Below are positions 33,481 through 43,279 of a DNA stretch of 64,000 nucleotides, in pieces. The stretch is from assembly GCF_002288925.2 (NCBI RefSeq), contig NW_022098076.1:68119323-68183322 (forward strand). Direction: 5' to 3'. This stretch comes from Delphinapterus leucas (lineage: Eukaryota > Chordata > Mammalia > Artiodactyla > Monodontidae). The notes beneath the pieces are model-generated. The model was not told where the DNA came from. It searched no databases and saw only the letters and a list, made by a program, of their open reading frames with translations. A program made the position numbers and the translations under genes. Position 1 is the first letter of the stretch; the number at the start of each line of letters is the position of its first letter.

Positions 33481-33555
33481 GAATATATCAACTGTTGGAA
33501 GGTATGTAGGGAAATTTGAAATATATCAAATGTTGGGAAGTATGTAGGAAAATAA
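33481..33555. repeat. 38-bp tandem duplication
   Basis: A block with AATATATCAACTGTTGGAAG at 33482 is followed 38 bases later by AATATATCAAATGTTGGGAA, and both continue to TATGTAGG. The two copies differ at a handful of positions. Confidence 0.85.
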
Positions 33556-33598
33556 CTGTTCTACTTCCACCTGCCCAGCAGGTGGAAGTAAAACAGTT
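33554..33598. repeat. 21-bp inverted repeat with 3-base loop
   Basis: The left arm 33554-33574 and right arm 33578-33598 pair at 20 of 21 positions (core TACTTCCACCTGC and GCAGGTGGAAGTA), around the loop CCA. It lies directly after the 38-bp tandem duplication. Confidence 0.97.
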
Positions 33599-34144
33599 CT
33601 TTAAAGAACAATCTGGCATATTGATGATGCCAAACCCAGGCAGACTATGACTCAGTGATCCAGCTTTAGGAATGTACCCCAGAGAAAAAACTGTTCAGGC
33701 TGACCTGGGTTTGTTTTTGAGGCAACAGGGGTCAGAGACAATCTTGGTGTCTGATAAACAAATGTACAGACAAAATGGGATGATTAAGCACCATGAAATA
33801 CTCTGCAATTAAATCCAATTAACACAAATACAGCAATTTGCCTGGTGTCAAATGAAAAAAATTGAGAACAATAAACTCTATAGCAATATACCATTTATAT
33901 ATATTGAAAATACACAAATGCAAAAAAATTGCATATTGTGTAAGGATATCTATATATCCAGGATAAATCAACAAATACTATGGCAGGACTAGGGAAAGGA
34001 ACAAAGTTGAAAACAAAATTAAACTAAGAATAACCTTGCGCAGAAAAATTTCTACAAGAACTGGGCTCCAATTTTATATTTAGAATCTCTTGCAAAACGT
34101 TGACTACATTTTTATTATGTTTCATATTTACCATGATACAAGAA

Positions 34145-34270
34145 TCCATGCAGTAAATTAATTTATTTCACAAACACCTGTGAGGGTCTACTATGAGCCA
34201 GGCTTTGTGATGGGTGTTAGGCTTAGAAAGACAAATGATACAAGGAGCATGCAGTCTACTGGAGGACAGG
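34145..34270 (-). mobile_element. L2 3' end fragment
   Basis: CTACTATGAGCCAGGCTTTG, TGATGGGTGTTAGGCTTAG and AGCATGCAGTCTACTGGAGG match the reverse-orientation L2 3' region. Confidence 0.55.
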
Positions 34271-34274
34271 ATAC

Positions 34275-35275
34275 ATATTTAGTAGTTTTGTGTCTACAGG
34301 TAAATTTGGACATTTTATTCTCACATGAGGAGTGTGATAGCTATTTCATTCAATGTGAACACTTTCTCCTCTTAGATTTTGGGACACAGATTTAAATTTT
34401 GAATGCAGTATGAGTAGCTACCTAATCCTTTCTGATTCAGCATTCACTCTCTTTTCCCATGGATCTTGGTCTGAATTTAAAACTTTTATTTCAAGTGTTC
34501 ATCTTGGATGCATATCAGTACCACTAGTTATTCCAAATCCTTTTAGAAAACAGACGAACTACAAAACACAAAACATTTAAACAATTAGAAAATCATATTT
34601 AAATACATGCATTTGAATGCTTTTTATGCTGTATATCCCATTGTTATCCAAAGTTAGATATTGTATATCAACTCTGCAAAGTAACTCTGAACCATACATA
34701 TACCACAAAATGTTTCTAGGAAACCTAAAAAGTCACAACACAAGAGTAGCTTTAAGGAAATCTAAGCATGAGAGTTTGGGAACGAGCAATAGTGTCCACC
34801 AATGATTAGACTAGTAAAGTACAAACAAAACTGGAGTAAGCAGCAGCTGGAGACAATCAATGTTTCAGTTGTTTTCTACGCAATACATCTCAGAAATGTA
34901 GCAAATGACATTTTACTCATGCCCTCGGGCTCCTGCTGACTAAAAGCTCATTTCCTCTGTCTGAGCCAGGAAGATATGCAGGCTTATCCGAATGTGGCAG
35001 TCCTCAGGTAGAAGCCTGACTCAACAACCAGCTGCAGCTCCCCGTTGTCTCTTTCCTCAACCTTTGTCAATGTAGGGAACCAGTAGCTCTCCAGTTAAGT
35101 GCACTAACTACCTGCATCTAAGTGACTCTCAGAGGTATTTGACAACAACAACAACAGCAACACTATGGCAAAAAGGAAATAATACCTCAACAGCCTTACC
35201 ATGAAATGTAAATGCATTACTGGCAAAAGCATTTCTGGGTTTTGGTCGTCTTTTTTTTGCCATATATATATATAT
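34275..35275. other. Unassigned non-coding sequence
   Basis: No gene or confident repeat was recognised. There is a short (AAC)n run near 35143-35162 and a (TA)n run at 35263-35279. Confidence 0.45.
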
Positions 35276-35282
35276 ATATTTC

Positions 35283-35810
35283 TTTTTAAATTGGGGTATA
35301 GTTGCTTTACAATGTTGTGTTAGCTTCTGTTGTACAGCAAAGTGAATCAGCCACACTTATACATATATCCCCTCTTCCTTGTATTTCCTTCCCATTTAGG
35401 TCACCACACAGAATTGAGTAGAGCTCCCTGTGTTATACAGTCTGTTCTCATTAGTTATCTGTTTTATACATAGTAGTGTATATATGTCAATCCCAGTCTT
35501 CCAATCCAATCCCCCCCCACTCCCCCTCTTGGTATCCATACGTTTGTTCTCTACATCTGTGTCTCTATTTCTGCTTTGCAGATAAGTTCATCTATACCAT
35601 TTTCCCAGATTCCACATATATGCATTAATATACGATATTTGTTTTGCTCTGACTTACTTCACTCTGTATGACAATCTCTATGCCATCCACGTCTCTACAA
35701 ATGACCCAATTTTGTTCCTTTTTATGGCTGAGTAATATTCCATTGTATGTATGTACCACATCTTCTCTATCCATTCCTCTGTTGATGGACATTTAGGTTG
35801 CTTTCATGTC
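35283..35810 (-). mobile_element. 5'-truncated L1 3' end
   Basis: Read on the minus strand this is the ORF2 end and 3' UTR of an artiodactyl/cetacean L1. Plus-strand landmarks from the 3' end inward are TTGCTTTACAATGTTGTGTT, CTGTTGTACAGCAAAGTGAA, CACAGAATTGAGTAGAGCTC, the C-rich tract CCCCCCCCACTCCCCC and TAATATTCCATTGTATGTAT. The last landmark is ATGGACATTTAGGTTGCTTT. About 520 bases are retained. No target-site duplication was clear because the left flank is (TA)n. Confidence 0.88.
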
Positions 35811-35824
35811 TGCCTTACATTCAT

Positions 35825-36015
35825 ATTTAATTAACTGAGCACCTTCTAAGCATATAAACATATTTAGTCCTTGAAGCATCCCTCAGTGACAGATATAATT
35901 TTCCTCATTTTATATTAATAGATCATTGAAGCTCTGGGATATTAATGGCTTGTACAAGATAACGTGGCACTAAAGTGAAGTTATTTATAAAGAATGTGTA
36001 TTAGACCTGCTATTT
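35825..36015 (-). mobile_element. MIR SINE, diverged
   Basis: ACTGAGCACCTTCTAAGCAT, AGTGACAGATATAATTTTCC and TTGAAGCTCTGGGATATTAA follow the MIR reverse-orientation order. Divergence is high. Confidence 0.5.
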
Positions 36016-36150
36016 AGGCCACCCAGGATCTCAAGAAATAAAAATCCCAGCTTATCCATTATTATGTATATTTATTGCAAAGATGATGGTGCATGAGGTG
36101 GGAGCAGAAATCAGTTTATGCAACACATTAACTCAGGTTCAATTATCCAG

Positions 36151-36196
36151 ATTCCATGATATAGAGGAGTCTTATTCCATGCTATAGAGGAGTCAT
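36151..36196. repeat. 23-bp tandem duplication
   Basis: ATTCCATGATATAGAGGAGT at 36151 is followed at 36174 by ATTCCATGCTATAGAGGAGT. The two 23-base units match at 21 positions. Confidence 0.92.
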
Positions 36197-36509
36197 AAGC
36201 ACACAGAAAATTTGCTTGACAATTCTCAAGACAGAAATTATGGCCACACAAACCACTCATTTTCCAAACGGAAAAGTTTGCTTGGGATGGCTCGGATATC
36301 ATTTGGTGTGCTGTAGTTTTATTAGGCAGTTTTAGCCAACTATCTTGGTGTGATCAGAAACCTATTGTCCTTAAACCCAAGCAAAAGGGACTTCCACACT
36401 CTATTTAGAGGGCTCCGCATATCAAGCTTTTGCAAAATAATGAGTGTGTTGAAGAGGACAAGGATGTCTTCTTGAGGCAGATGACCTATAACCTGAGCAT
36501 CCTCTCTTT

Positions 36510-36706
36510 TTTTGCGGTACACGGGCCTCTCACTGTTGTGGCCTCTCCCGTTGCGGAGCACAGGCTCCGGACGCTCAGGCTCAGCGGCCATGGCTCACGG
36601 GCCCAGCCCCTCCGTGACATGTGGGATCTTCCCGGACTGGGGCACGAACCCGTGTCCCCTGCATCGGCAGGCGGACACTCAACCACTGCACCACCAGGGA
36701 AGCCCT
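36510..36706 (-). mobile_element. CHR-2-like SINE
   Basis: The reverse complement begins GGGCTTCCCTGGTGGTGCAG and ends in a short A-run. Exact 13-bp duplications GCATCCTCTCTTT flank it at 36497-36509 and 36707-36719. Box B reads GGTTCGTGCCC on the element strand. Confidence 0.95.
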
Positions 36707-36719
36707 GCATCCTCTCTTT

Positions 36720-37985
36720 GATGAACACCCTTCAAGCTCCAGAAAAAAGCTTCTCAACATCTTTTGCTCTATGCTATCAAAAGAAAAACATGCATACAGA
36801 TGACATGAAAGTTTATGGGTTTTACTGTGCTGGCTATGTTGGAAAAATATAATGCTTCAGAATGTGGGAGAAATTTGAGCAGTTTAAGCCCCTAAGTAAC
36901 TGAAAAAACTAATTAAGTAATGTGGCAACATTCTTCTCAGATATCATGTTTCTGATTCTTACGTTGTGAAATACTGTTTCCCAGGAATAATGATCGTCCA
37001 TTTTATTGCTTCCTTTTATATCTGTTTGTAGAAATTCACAAATTAGTGGGGCATTTTCAACAGTTGCAAAAGGCTACTGAAGAATATTCTGTGACATTAA
37101 ATAACTTAATATATATATTAAATAATGAGAGAGATGAAGTGTAATACTAGTCTTTTCATTGGTAACTCGTAAGATACTGAACACTAGAACTCTAGATAAT
37201 TATTTTCTTTATAAAAGAAAATTTTAAATGTACTTAAAATTTTAAATTTAACTTAAAAATTCTAGACATCAAAATAATGCTAAGTTTCAAGTTATAACTT
37301 CAAATACTTTGGAGATAATGGTATGTGGACTTCCATTTGTTTTCTTGACACAGGATGCCAAATATTAGGAACCAGCCTGCTCTGGGGTCAGGCAACAGTC
37401 AAGATAAAACTGGCTATGGTCAGGTCAGTGGCTGGTTACTTCCCCTTGGTAGCAATGGCTACCAAAATGGGGAGAGACCCGGCTAGGCCAACTTCTTCCA
37501 AAAACGGCTGTGTATGTGGCAAGCATTGAGGATATTTGGACTCTTCTTTCAGCTCATCTAGAACATAATACCTGATGGTAGATATTTTTCAAGCTTTAAC
37601 TCAGTTTAGCAATCTTTCTAGGACAGGAAACTTTTTACTTCCTCATGAGCAGTAGAGGAAGTGGGTCTAGGGTCTGCCACAGAGACAAGCATTTGATCAT
37701 AGGATTGAATCATCACTCTTCCCTATAATTCTAGTGTAGATGATAAGGTGTGGATGCTTATCCAGAATCTAGTCACAGCCCAGAGGCAACTGAGAAGAGA
37801 GGTGAGCTGAAGGCCATTTTGACAATGTCCTTCCATGACCAATAGCCTCTTAGAATCTTTTGAAAGGAAGCACAGAAAGAGATGGAGAGATTAATCCTTA
37901 AGGCAATATTAGCTAGATTCATCCCTTAGTTAACATGAGTTAAGAAGGGAAATTCAGGGTTGTAAAAATGATAAGAATAGTAGCA
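36720..37985. other. Unassigned non-coding sequence
   Basis: I recognise no gene. A slightly GC-richer part near 37330-37530 contains a 68-codon frame that I cannot assign and could belong to an old LTR. Confidence 0.45.
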
Positions 37986-37989
37986 GTAA

Positions 37990-38220
37990 TTACAGCTACC
38001 AGTTATTAAGCCTCAAATATGTGTCAGAGACTTGACAAACATTAATAAACACAAAACATGTGATGAACGCATTAATATGCAATATTGAAGATATTTACTT
38101 AATCACAGTTTTATTTACTTAATCATAGTTTAGGAAAACTGTGATTAAGTAAAGTGAAGTCAGTTATCCAGAGTCACAAAGGAACTAACTGCTGAGCCAG
38201 GATTCCAACCCAGGTTTGTC
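37990..38220 (-). mobile_element. MIR SINE with an internal inverted repeat
   Basis: CTACCAGTTATTAAGCCTCA at the left and CAGTTATCCAGAGTCACAAA followed by CTGAGCCAGGATTCCAACCC at the right are MIR landmarks in reverse orientation. Between them, the expected 'cccattttacagatgaggaaactgag' region is replaced by a perfect inverted repeat (38094-38153). Confidence 0.75.
38094..38153. repeat. 19-bp perfect inverted repeat with an internal direct copy
   Basis: TTTACTTAATCACAGTTTT (38094-38112) is exactly complementary to AAAACTGTGATTAAGTAAA (38135-38153). Between them, TTTACTTAATCATAGTTT (38114-38131) is a direct near-copy of the left arm with one change. Confidence 0.97.
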
Positions 38221-38349
38221 CGACTCCCAGACTCAGGAAAACATTGACCTTTTTCCAAAGCCTGTTGCCTTCCTTGCAGAAGGGAGAACTTGTAGAGAAG
38301 AGAGAGAGCCTCAAAGAAAAGTACAACTTAGGGTAACATAAAGACCATC

Positions 38350-38490
38350 TAGGACAGTGCTTTTCAAACTTGACGTACACAGGAAGCACCCATAGCTCAT
38401 GTTAAATACTAATTCTGTTTCAGTAGATTTGGGTGGAACCCAGTATTCTGCATTTTTAAAGCTTCCCATAACAAGCATCTGGTCCAACTC
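38350..38490 (+). mobile_element. MER5A-like hAT fragment
   Basis: ACAGTGCTTTTCAAACTTGA, AATACTAATTCTGTTTCAGTAG and GTATTCTGCATTTTTAAAGC match the left and middle of a MER5A-type (Charlie-derived) element. The right inverted repeat is absent. Confidence 0.75.
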
Positions 38491-38599
38491 CACTAATAAT
38501 GCAGATGAATAGAGTGAGGTCCAGAGAAGTTAGGTGACTGGTTCAAAGCCAAGCAATTTGTTCAATGTAGACAGATTGCTCTGGTACTTTTTCCACTTT

Positions 38600-40130
38600 C
38601 CTACACAAGTTGTTCAAAACGGGCACATCCCCATTACTAGATTTCAGTCTACCCACATTATCTGTTCAGGATAAATGATGCTCCTGCATCCCTGCAACCT
38701 CATGCTATTATATATACATACATCTGACATTCCCATCTTCTCCCTTTATATCTGCTACCATGTTAAAGATTGCCTTGCCTTATGAAGTAGATAGATTCCT
38801 AGAAATTATGTGGAAATTGATTTTTTGGTTAAATTGCAATTTAAATGCTTTGAAAAATCTCGTTCTTTTTTGTTTCTTTGGGTAGAGAATAATGCGTTCT
38901 ATCAAATATGGAGAAATTTTTAGAAATTTCAAAATTTCAAAATTTTGGAATTTTGTTTACCATGATATCTTAAATTGGAAGAACTCTAGATAATTAATGG
39001 AACTTAAATGCAAACTTAACTTATTCTAGACTCCAATTTGATGACATGGCACAGATCCATTAATTATTAATTATATTAATAATTTTTATATGTAAAATTA
39101 TGTTATCTCCATTCAGAGATATTGTCTTCACAAAAAATAGCAATTCAAATTTATTTTCTATTTCTCAGAGCTCATTATTGCAATTTGGGAAAGCTTCCTT
39201 CTGATCAAAGCATTGTAAGTAGATTTCTCTAGGACCTACTGCAATGTAGCCTATTCTTGGCAAAAGGAAAAGTAATTCATTTTCTGATTTCAGAAATCCT
39301 TTAAAAAATAGTGTCAAAAATAAATTAAAAATAAGAGTGATGCAGCATAATTACATTTCTTATTAGAGATGGGGCATACAATGGAATAAACACGTATAGG
39401 ATGGAATAAATTCCTCAGGCAAACTGATTTTTATTTCTCTAAGAGTCATTCTAATTAGGAGCAAAGTATTGTTCTTGAACTTGACCTATTATCACAAATA
39501 GAAATGCTGTTTATGTATACTATTCTTACGCAAATCACATATTACACTTGCTTGAGTATATTGAGTCATGTCTTGGGAGCTTTTTGAGCCAACTGTGTTT
39601 TAAAATCAGGTCTATCTCTTTTGCCTTCCTCTGTGTGGCTGCCAGCTCCTAAGTAGCTTTTTTTATGCCAACCTTAATCAGACAGAATCACAGTAACCCC
39701 AGAGATGGGGTAATGTTCTTTCACAGCACACTGCAGCCATCTAGCTCTCATTCCGTTCTGCTTCTCTCCCTTCTCCTCCCTCCCTCCTGCTGTCTGTTTT
39801 TACATAATTTTACTTCCTTGTCCTTTCACTAAAGGATTAACCTGAGAATTAAATATGATTAAATTTTACAGAGTTTATCATGGTTATTATCAGGAGGAAT
39901 AATGTCAGCTGTTTTTCCCTCTCTCCTTTACCCTGCTCTCCTCTCCCGCATGCACAAAATTATTCCCTTAAAAATTTTTAGACTGCAAATAAATCATTGA
40001 GAAGATCGTCACATCACTGTATTCTAGTTAACCTGGATCACTAGCCACCTCCTCATATAACATACAATTGCACCTCTCTCTGCCTAAGCCTGGGTCCATA
40101 GTGTTCCCACTAACGAGAGTGTATTTGATC
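38600..40130. other. Unassigned non-coding sequence
   Basis: About 1.5 kb contains no recognisable gene or repeat. A pyrimidine-rich stretch (CTCCCTTCTCCTCCCTCCCTCC) lies near 39765-39790. Confidence 0.45.
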
Positions 40131-40134
40131 CACT

Positions 40135-40340
40135 TAGACTCCTGTTAAAATGCTACTCCTCCTTCAAGACCCAGCCAAATGCCACCTCCTTGCACCAAGT
40201 GGCACCTCCATCTATTTCTGCTTTGTACCTGGTCTTCCTGGCTTTACTCCCCTAAAAATCTGTAAGCTCCTTGAGGTCTTTGCCAATGTCTTATTTATCT
40301 TGCCTCTCCACAGGGACTAAATTAGTGTCTTGTTCATGAT
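40135..40340 (+). mobile_element. L2 3' region fragment
   Basis: CTCCTTCAAGACCCAGCCAA, ATGCCACCTCCTTGCACCAA, CTGTAAGCTCCTTGAGGTCT and CAGGGACTAAATTAGTGTCT follow L2 3' order in sense orientation. Confidence 0.75.
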
Positions 40341-40532
40341 GGAACTCACTAGTAGTTTGATGGAGGTCAGAGGATAGAAAATGTCAATGATTCCACAGAG
40401 AATCAGTGATATAAAACACACACAACTTCCTTGGAGTGGCGCCATGGATGGTACCCAGCCAGTCTCCTGGTTTCTCATAGCAGGTTTTGAAAAAGTACTT
40501 GAATGGATTGATCTGTGTTGATCACTTCATAA

Positions 40533-40957
40533 CAGTGGTTCTCAAAGGGTGGTATTCAGATTCCGATATCAGAACCAACAGGGGCTCTGCTTTATAATTT
40601 TTTTTTTTTTTTTTTTTGCGGTATGCGGGCCTCTCATTGCCGTGGCCTCTCCTGTTGCGGAGCACAGGCTCCGGACGCACAGGCTCAGTGGCCATGGCTC
40701 ACGGGCCCAGCCGCTCCATGGCATGTGGGATCCTCCCGGACCGGGGCACGAACCCGAGTCCCCTGCATCGGCAGGCGGACTCTCAACCACTGCGCCACCA
40801 GGGAAGCCCAGGGGGTTCTGCTTTAAAACGGAGACTGCTGAACCCTGTCTGAGATTTTCTGAATCAGTATCTTTAGCAATATCATCCAGGAATAAGGATT
40901 TTTTTAAAACAACCACTCTACTTGGATCTTAAGCATACAGGCCTTTGAAAATCACTG
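40533..40957. mobile_element. MER5-like hAT element split by a CHR SINE
   Basis: The ends CAGTGGTTCTCAAA and TTTGAAAATCACTG are near-perfect terminal inverted repeats. The interior has CTGAATCAGTATCTTTAGCA. The flanking 8-mers do not match, so its own target-site duplication has decayed or the ends are misjudged. A SINE occupies 40598-40809. Confidence 0.65.
40598..40809 (-). mobile_element. CHR-2-like SINE
   Basis: The reverse complement begins GGGCTTCCCTGGTGGCGCAG and ends in about 20 A residues. Flanking AGGGGCTCTGCTTTA and AGGGGGTTCTGCTTTA (from 40580 and 40810) form a slightly diverged target-site duplication. Confidence 0.93.
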
Positions 40958-40959
40958 AT

Positions 40960-41755
40960 TTAGAGGAAGAACATTTCACCTTCTTTATACCCAAGGGTAT
41001 TTAAGGGCTGAAGGAAAAAAAAATTGGCTAGTAAAGATAAACATACAAAATGCGACTTTAGAATACATCTGACTTTGTTCTAAGGTGGATTTCTCAAAAG
41101 CAGAGAGAAGTGTAAAACAGAATCTAATATCCCTTCCAGCTAAATGTTCCCCTAATTTTTGTCACAGCAGTATGAGAGCCACAATTTTCATTTATGAAAT
41201 TGAAAACTTTAATTTTGAAAAACTGATTAACATGCCTAACTACAGAAAAGATGGAGAAGTAGTTAGGCAAAATTGTTCAAAATTAATCTCTTGTTCTGTT
41301 TTAAATAATATTCTGCCGTTTCTCACACATTTTTCTCTTTTCTAACATATTTTCCTTATTTTTTTTAACCCAAGCAGCCTGTGATCTATGTAGAGTCTGT
41401 TGAAATGATGTATGGGAGTTTATCCTTTGCTCCAAGAGGAAGCTCTTGAAAGGACAAAAACTCTGTTTTTCTATATGCTGTGCAGGGTCCTCCGTGGAAG
41501 CTGTGTGATAAATGCTCATATAATGAATGAGCGTATTCCCTTTACTGGTCAGTTTTACATTAATTTCATCTCTTCTAATGAGGAGATGAAGGCAGACAGA
41601 TTTGACAAGAGATTTCTTAATAGTTTCTAGGTTTACAGTTAGTGTTTTTGCTGAAAACTGATTAGTTTTTGGATCATATAATGTTTTCCTTTTTTTTCTT
41701 ATAGAAACATTTACACATCGATAAATTAAAACGCAAAATGAAACGCTTTTGGTGC
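40960..41755. other. Unassigned; contains an 11-bp inverted repeat
   Basis: TGCCTAACTAC (41233-41243) and GTAGTTAGGCA (41259-41269) are perfect inverted repeats around 15 bases. I saw no gene. Short frames (60-86 codons) are unassigned. Confidence 0.5.
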
Positions 41756-41757
41756 CT

Positions 41758-42085
41758 GGTCTGGGTAATAGATGTTATTACTGCGTGTGCATGTGCAAAT
41801 ATTTCTCTACTTCTGTTGAACTGCATCTCCCCCCCCCCTTACAGTTAGGTATTACCACTGGGCTTGCTTTGGCGACTGGAGTGGGAGCAAAAGGGACATG
41901 CCATCTCTGGGGAGCAGCACTTAGTTGCTAGTGGTTGATGCTTCTCGGGCAATCGCAGGAGCACGTGTTAGTATAAAGGTGCCTCTCCTAAGAGAGATAT
42001 GGGAACTTGTTTTAAGGTTGCATAGCTGCGTTCTCAGCTTCTTTCATTAGTTGCCAGTTTCTCCTCAAACACTTGTTCTTAATTA
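41758..42085 (+). mobile_element. Probable MLT1-class LTR fragment
   Basis: CTTACAGTTAGGTATTACCA, GGGCTTGCTTTGGCGACTGG and AGTGGGAGCAAAAGGGACATG resemble the MLT1 block that reads 'ggtatggccacatgactagctttggccaatgg'. Neither end is clear. Confidence 0.45.
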
Positions 42086-42089
42086 TCAG

Positions 42090-42590
42090 GCTAGATTGCC
42101 CTAGAAAACTGAAGAAGACATTGTAAAAATCTACTTCCCACTTCACAGAAATCTCCAGGATGAAATTCTACCTGACGTTATCTCATGACATTCATCCAAT
42201 TCTTCTTGTGGTTCAGTCTCCTGGGTGTCTTCATTCAATGTTCTCATCTACGTGTGCCTAATCTCTTAGGGATTTCTCAAGGTCAAGGTACCTCATTAAT
42301 CTGTTGTACCAGTCTGCAACTAGCATATTTAGCTAACAAAATAGTTTCTCTTTCTAAAATTACAGAAAAACAGGTTTACAGAAACAGGTTATTTCACCAG
42401 AAATGGCAGGAAACTTAGTTTCTTGCTCCAGTATCTAGCACTTCTCTCAACCCTGTTTCTTTAGTTATCTCTGAGACGTAGTGAACCTTAGTCCCCAAAC
42501 ATATTCCAAACAACATGTTTCAAAAACTAAAACCAATCTCAAATTAGACTAATAGAGCACAAGAGCTTTTAGTTATTATTTTAAATAGTG
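42090..42590. other. Unassigned non-coding sequence
   Basis: I recognise no gene or repeat. Confidence 0.45.
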
Positions 42591-42594
42591 GGCT

Positions 42595-43275
42595 TGTAAA
42601 CATATACAAAATATGTATAACTTTATATAAGGCATAAAAAATAATGATGCAAAAACCTCTGCACGACTACCGTCAAGTTTAAGAAGTATATTATTACAAA
42701 TGTCTTTGAAGTGCCATGAGTGTGCCTCTCCAATCCTGTACCTCCTTTCAGAAATAAACAGTATCCTGAATTTGGGGGTTATCATCCTCCTACTTTTTTT
42801 TTTTTTTTTTTTTGCGGTACGCGGGCCTCTCACCGCTGTGGCCTCTCCCGTTGTGGAGCACAGGCTCCGGACGCGCAGGCTCAGCGGCCATGGCTCACGG
42901 GCCCGGCCGCTCCGCGGCATGTGGGATCCTCCCGGACCGGGGCACGAACCTGCGTCCCCTGCATCGGCAGGCGGACTCTCAACCACTGCGCCACCAGGGA
43001 AGCCCCTCCTACTTTTATTTATAGGCTTACCACCTATATTTATGTTTTATGTTTTTTGTTTGAACCTATGTGCCTTTGAATTTCATAAAAATGGAATTAT
43101 ATTACCAGCATTCATATATGTTGTTTTCCACTCAGTATTCTTATCATGAGATTCATTCAGGTGGCTGCAGACACCTCTCAATCATTGATTCTTCATCACT
43201 TCATCCCACTGCATATCCCAATCTATACTCCAATGAAACATGCACATATTTATTCCAGTATTGATTAACATTTGG
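42595..43275 (-). mobile_element. Old L1M 3' region, split by a CHR SINE
   Basis: Plus-strand CAGTATCCTGAATTTGGGGG, TATAGGCTTACCACCTATAT, AAAAATGGAATTATATTACC, ATGAGATTCATTCAGGTGGC and CCAATCTATACTCCAATGAA match, in order, the reverse complement of an old L1 3' region. The SINE at 42798-43004 interrupts it. Confidence 0.7.
42798..43004 (-). mobile_element. CHR-2-like SINE
   Basis: This is one of the best-preserved copies. Its reverse complement runs from GGGCTTCCCTGGTGGCGCAG to about 20 A residues and is rich in CpG. Exact 12-bp duplications CCTCCTACTTTT flank it at 42786-42797 and 43005-43016. The 149-codon frame 42700-43149 simply reads through this SINE. Confidence 0.95.
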
Positions 43276-43279
43276 TTTT

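Larger units (their letters stand above)
32500..34140 (+). mobile_element. Old L1M ORF2 C-terminal region and 3' UTR, split by two SINEs
   Basis: Before the SINEs, the block ending TACAAAACATAAGGCCAAAA fits L1M ORF2. After them, CAGACTGGGAAAAGACATTT, AGAAATGCATATTAAAATAA, AGAACAATCTGGCATATTGA and CCAGCTTTAGGAATGTACCC continue in order, followed by a diverged 3' UTR. ORF2 is destroyed by stops. A tandem duplication and a long hairpin disrupt it at 33481-33598. Confidence 0.7.

Noticed and set aside
42700..43149. Longest open frame (149 codons, plus strand), with similar frames at 36430-36852, 40549-40932, 11440-11754 and 32658-32969
   Set aside because: All read through CHR SINEs and share the SINE-encoded peptide pattern (for example PLRSTGSGR, HGSRAQPL). 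They are products of GC-rich SINE sequence, not genes.
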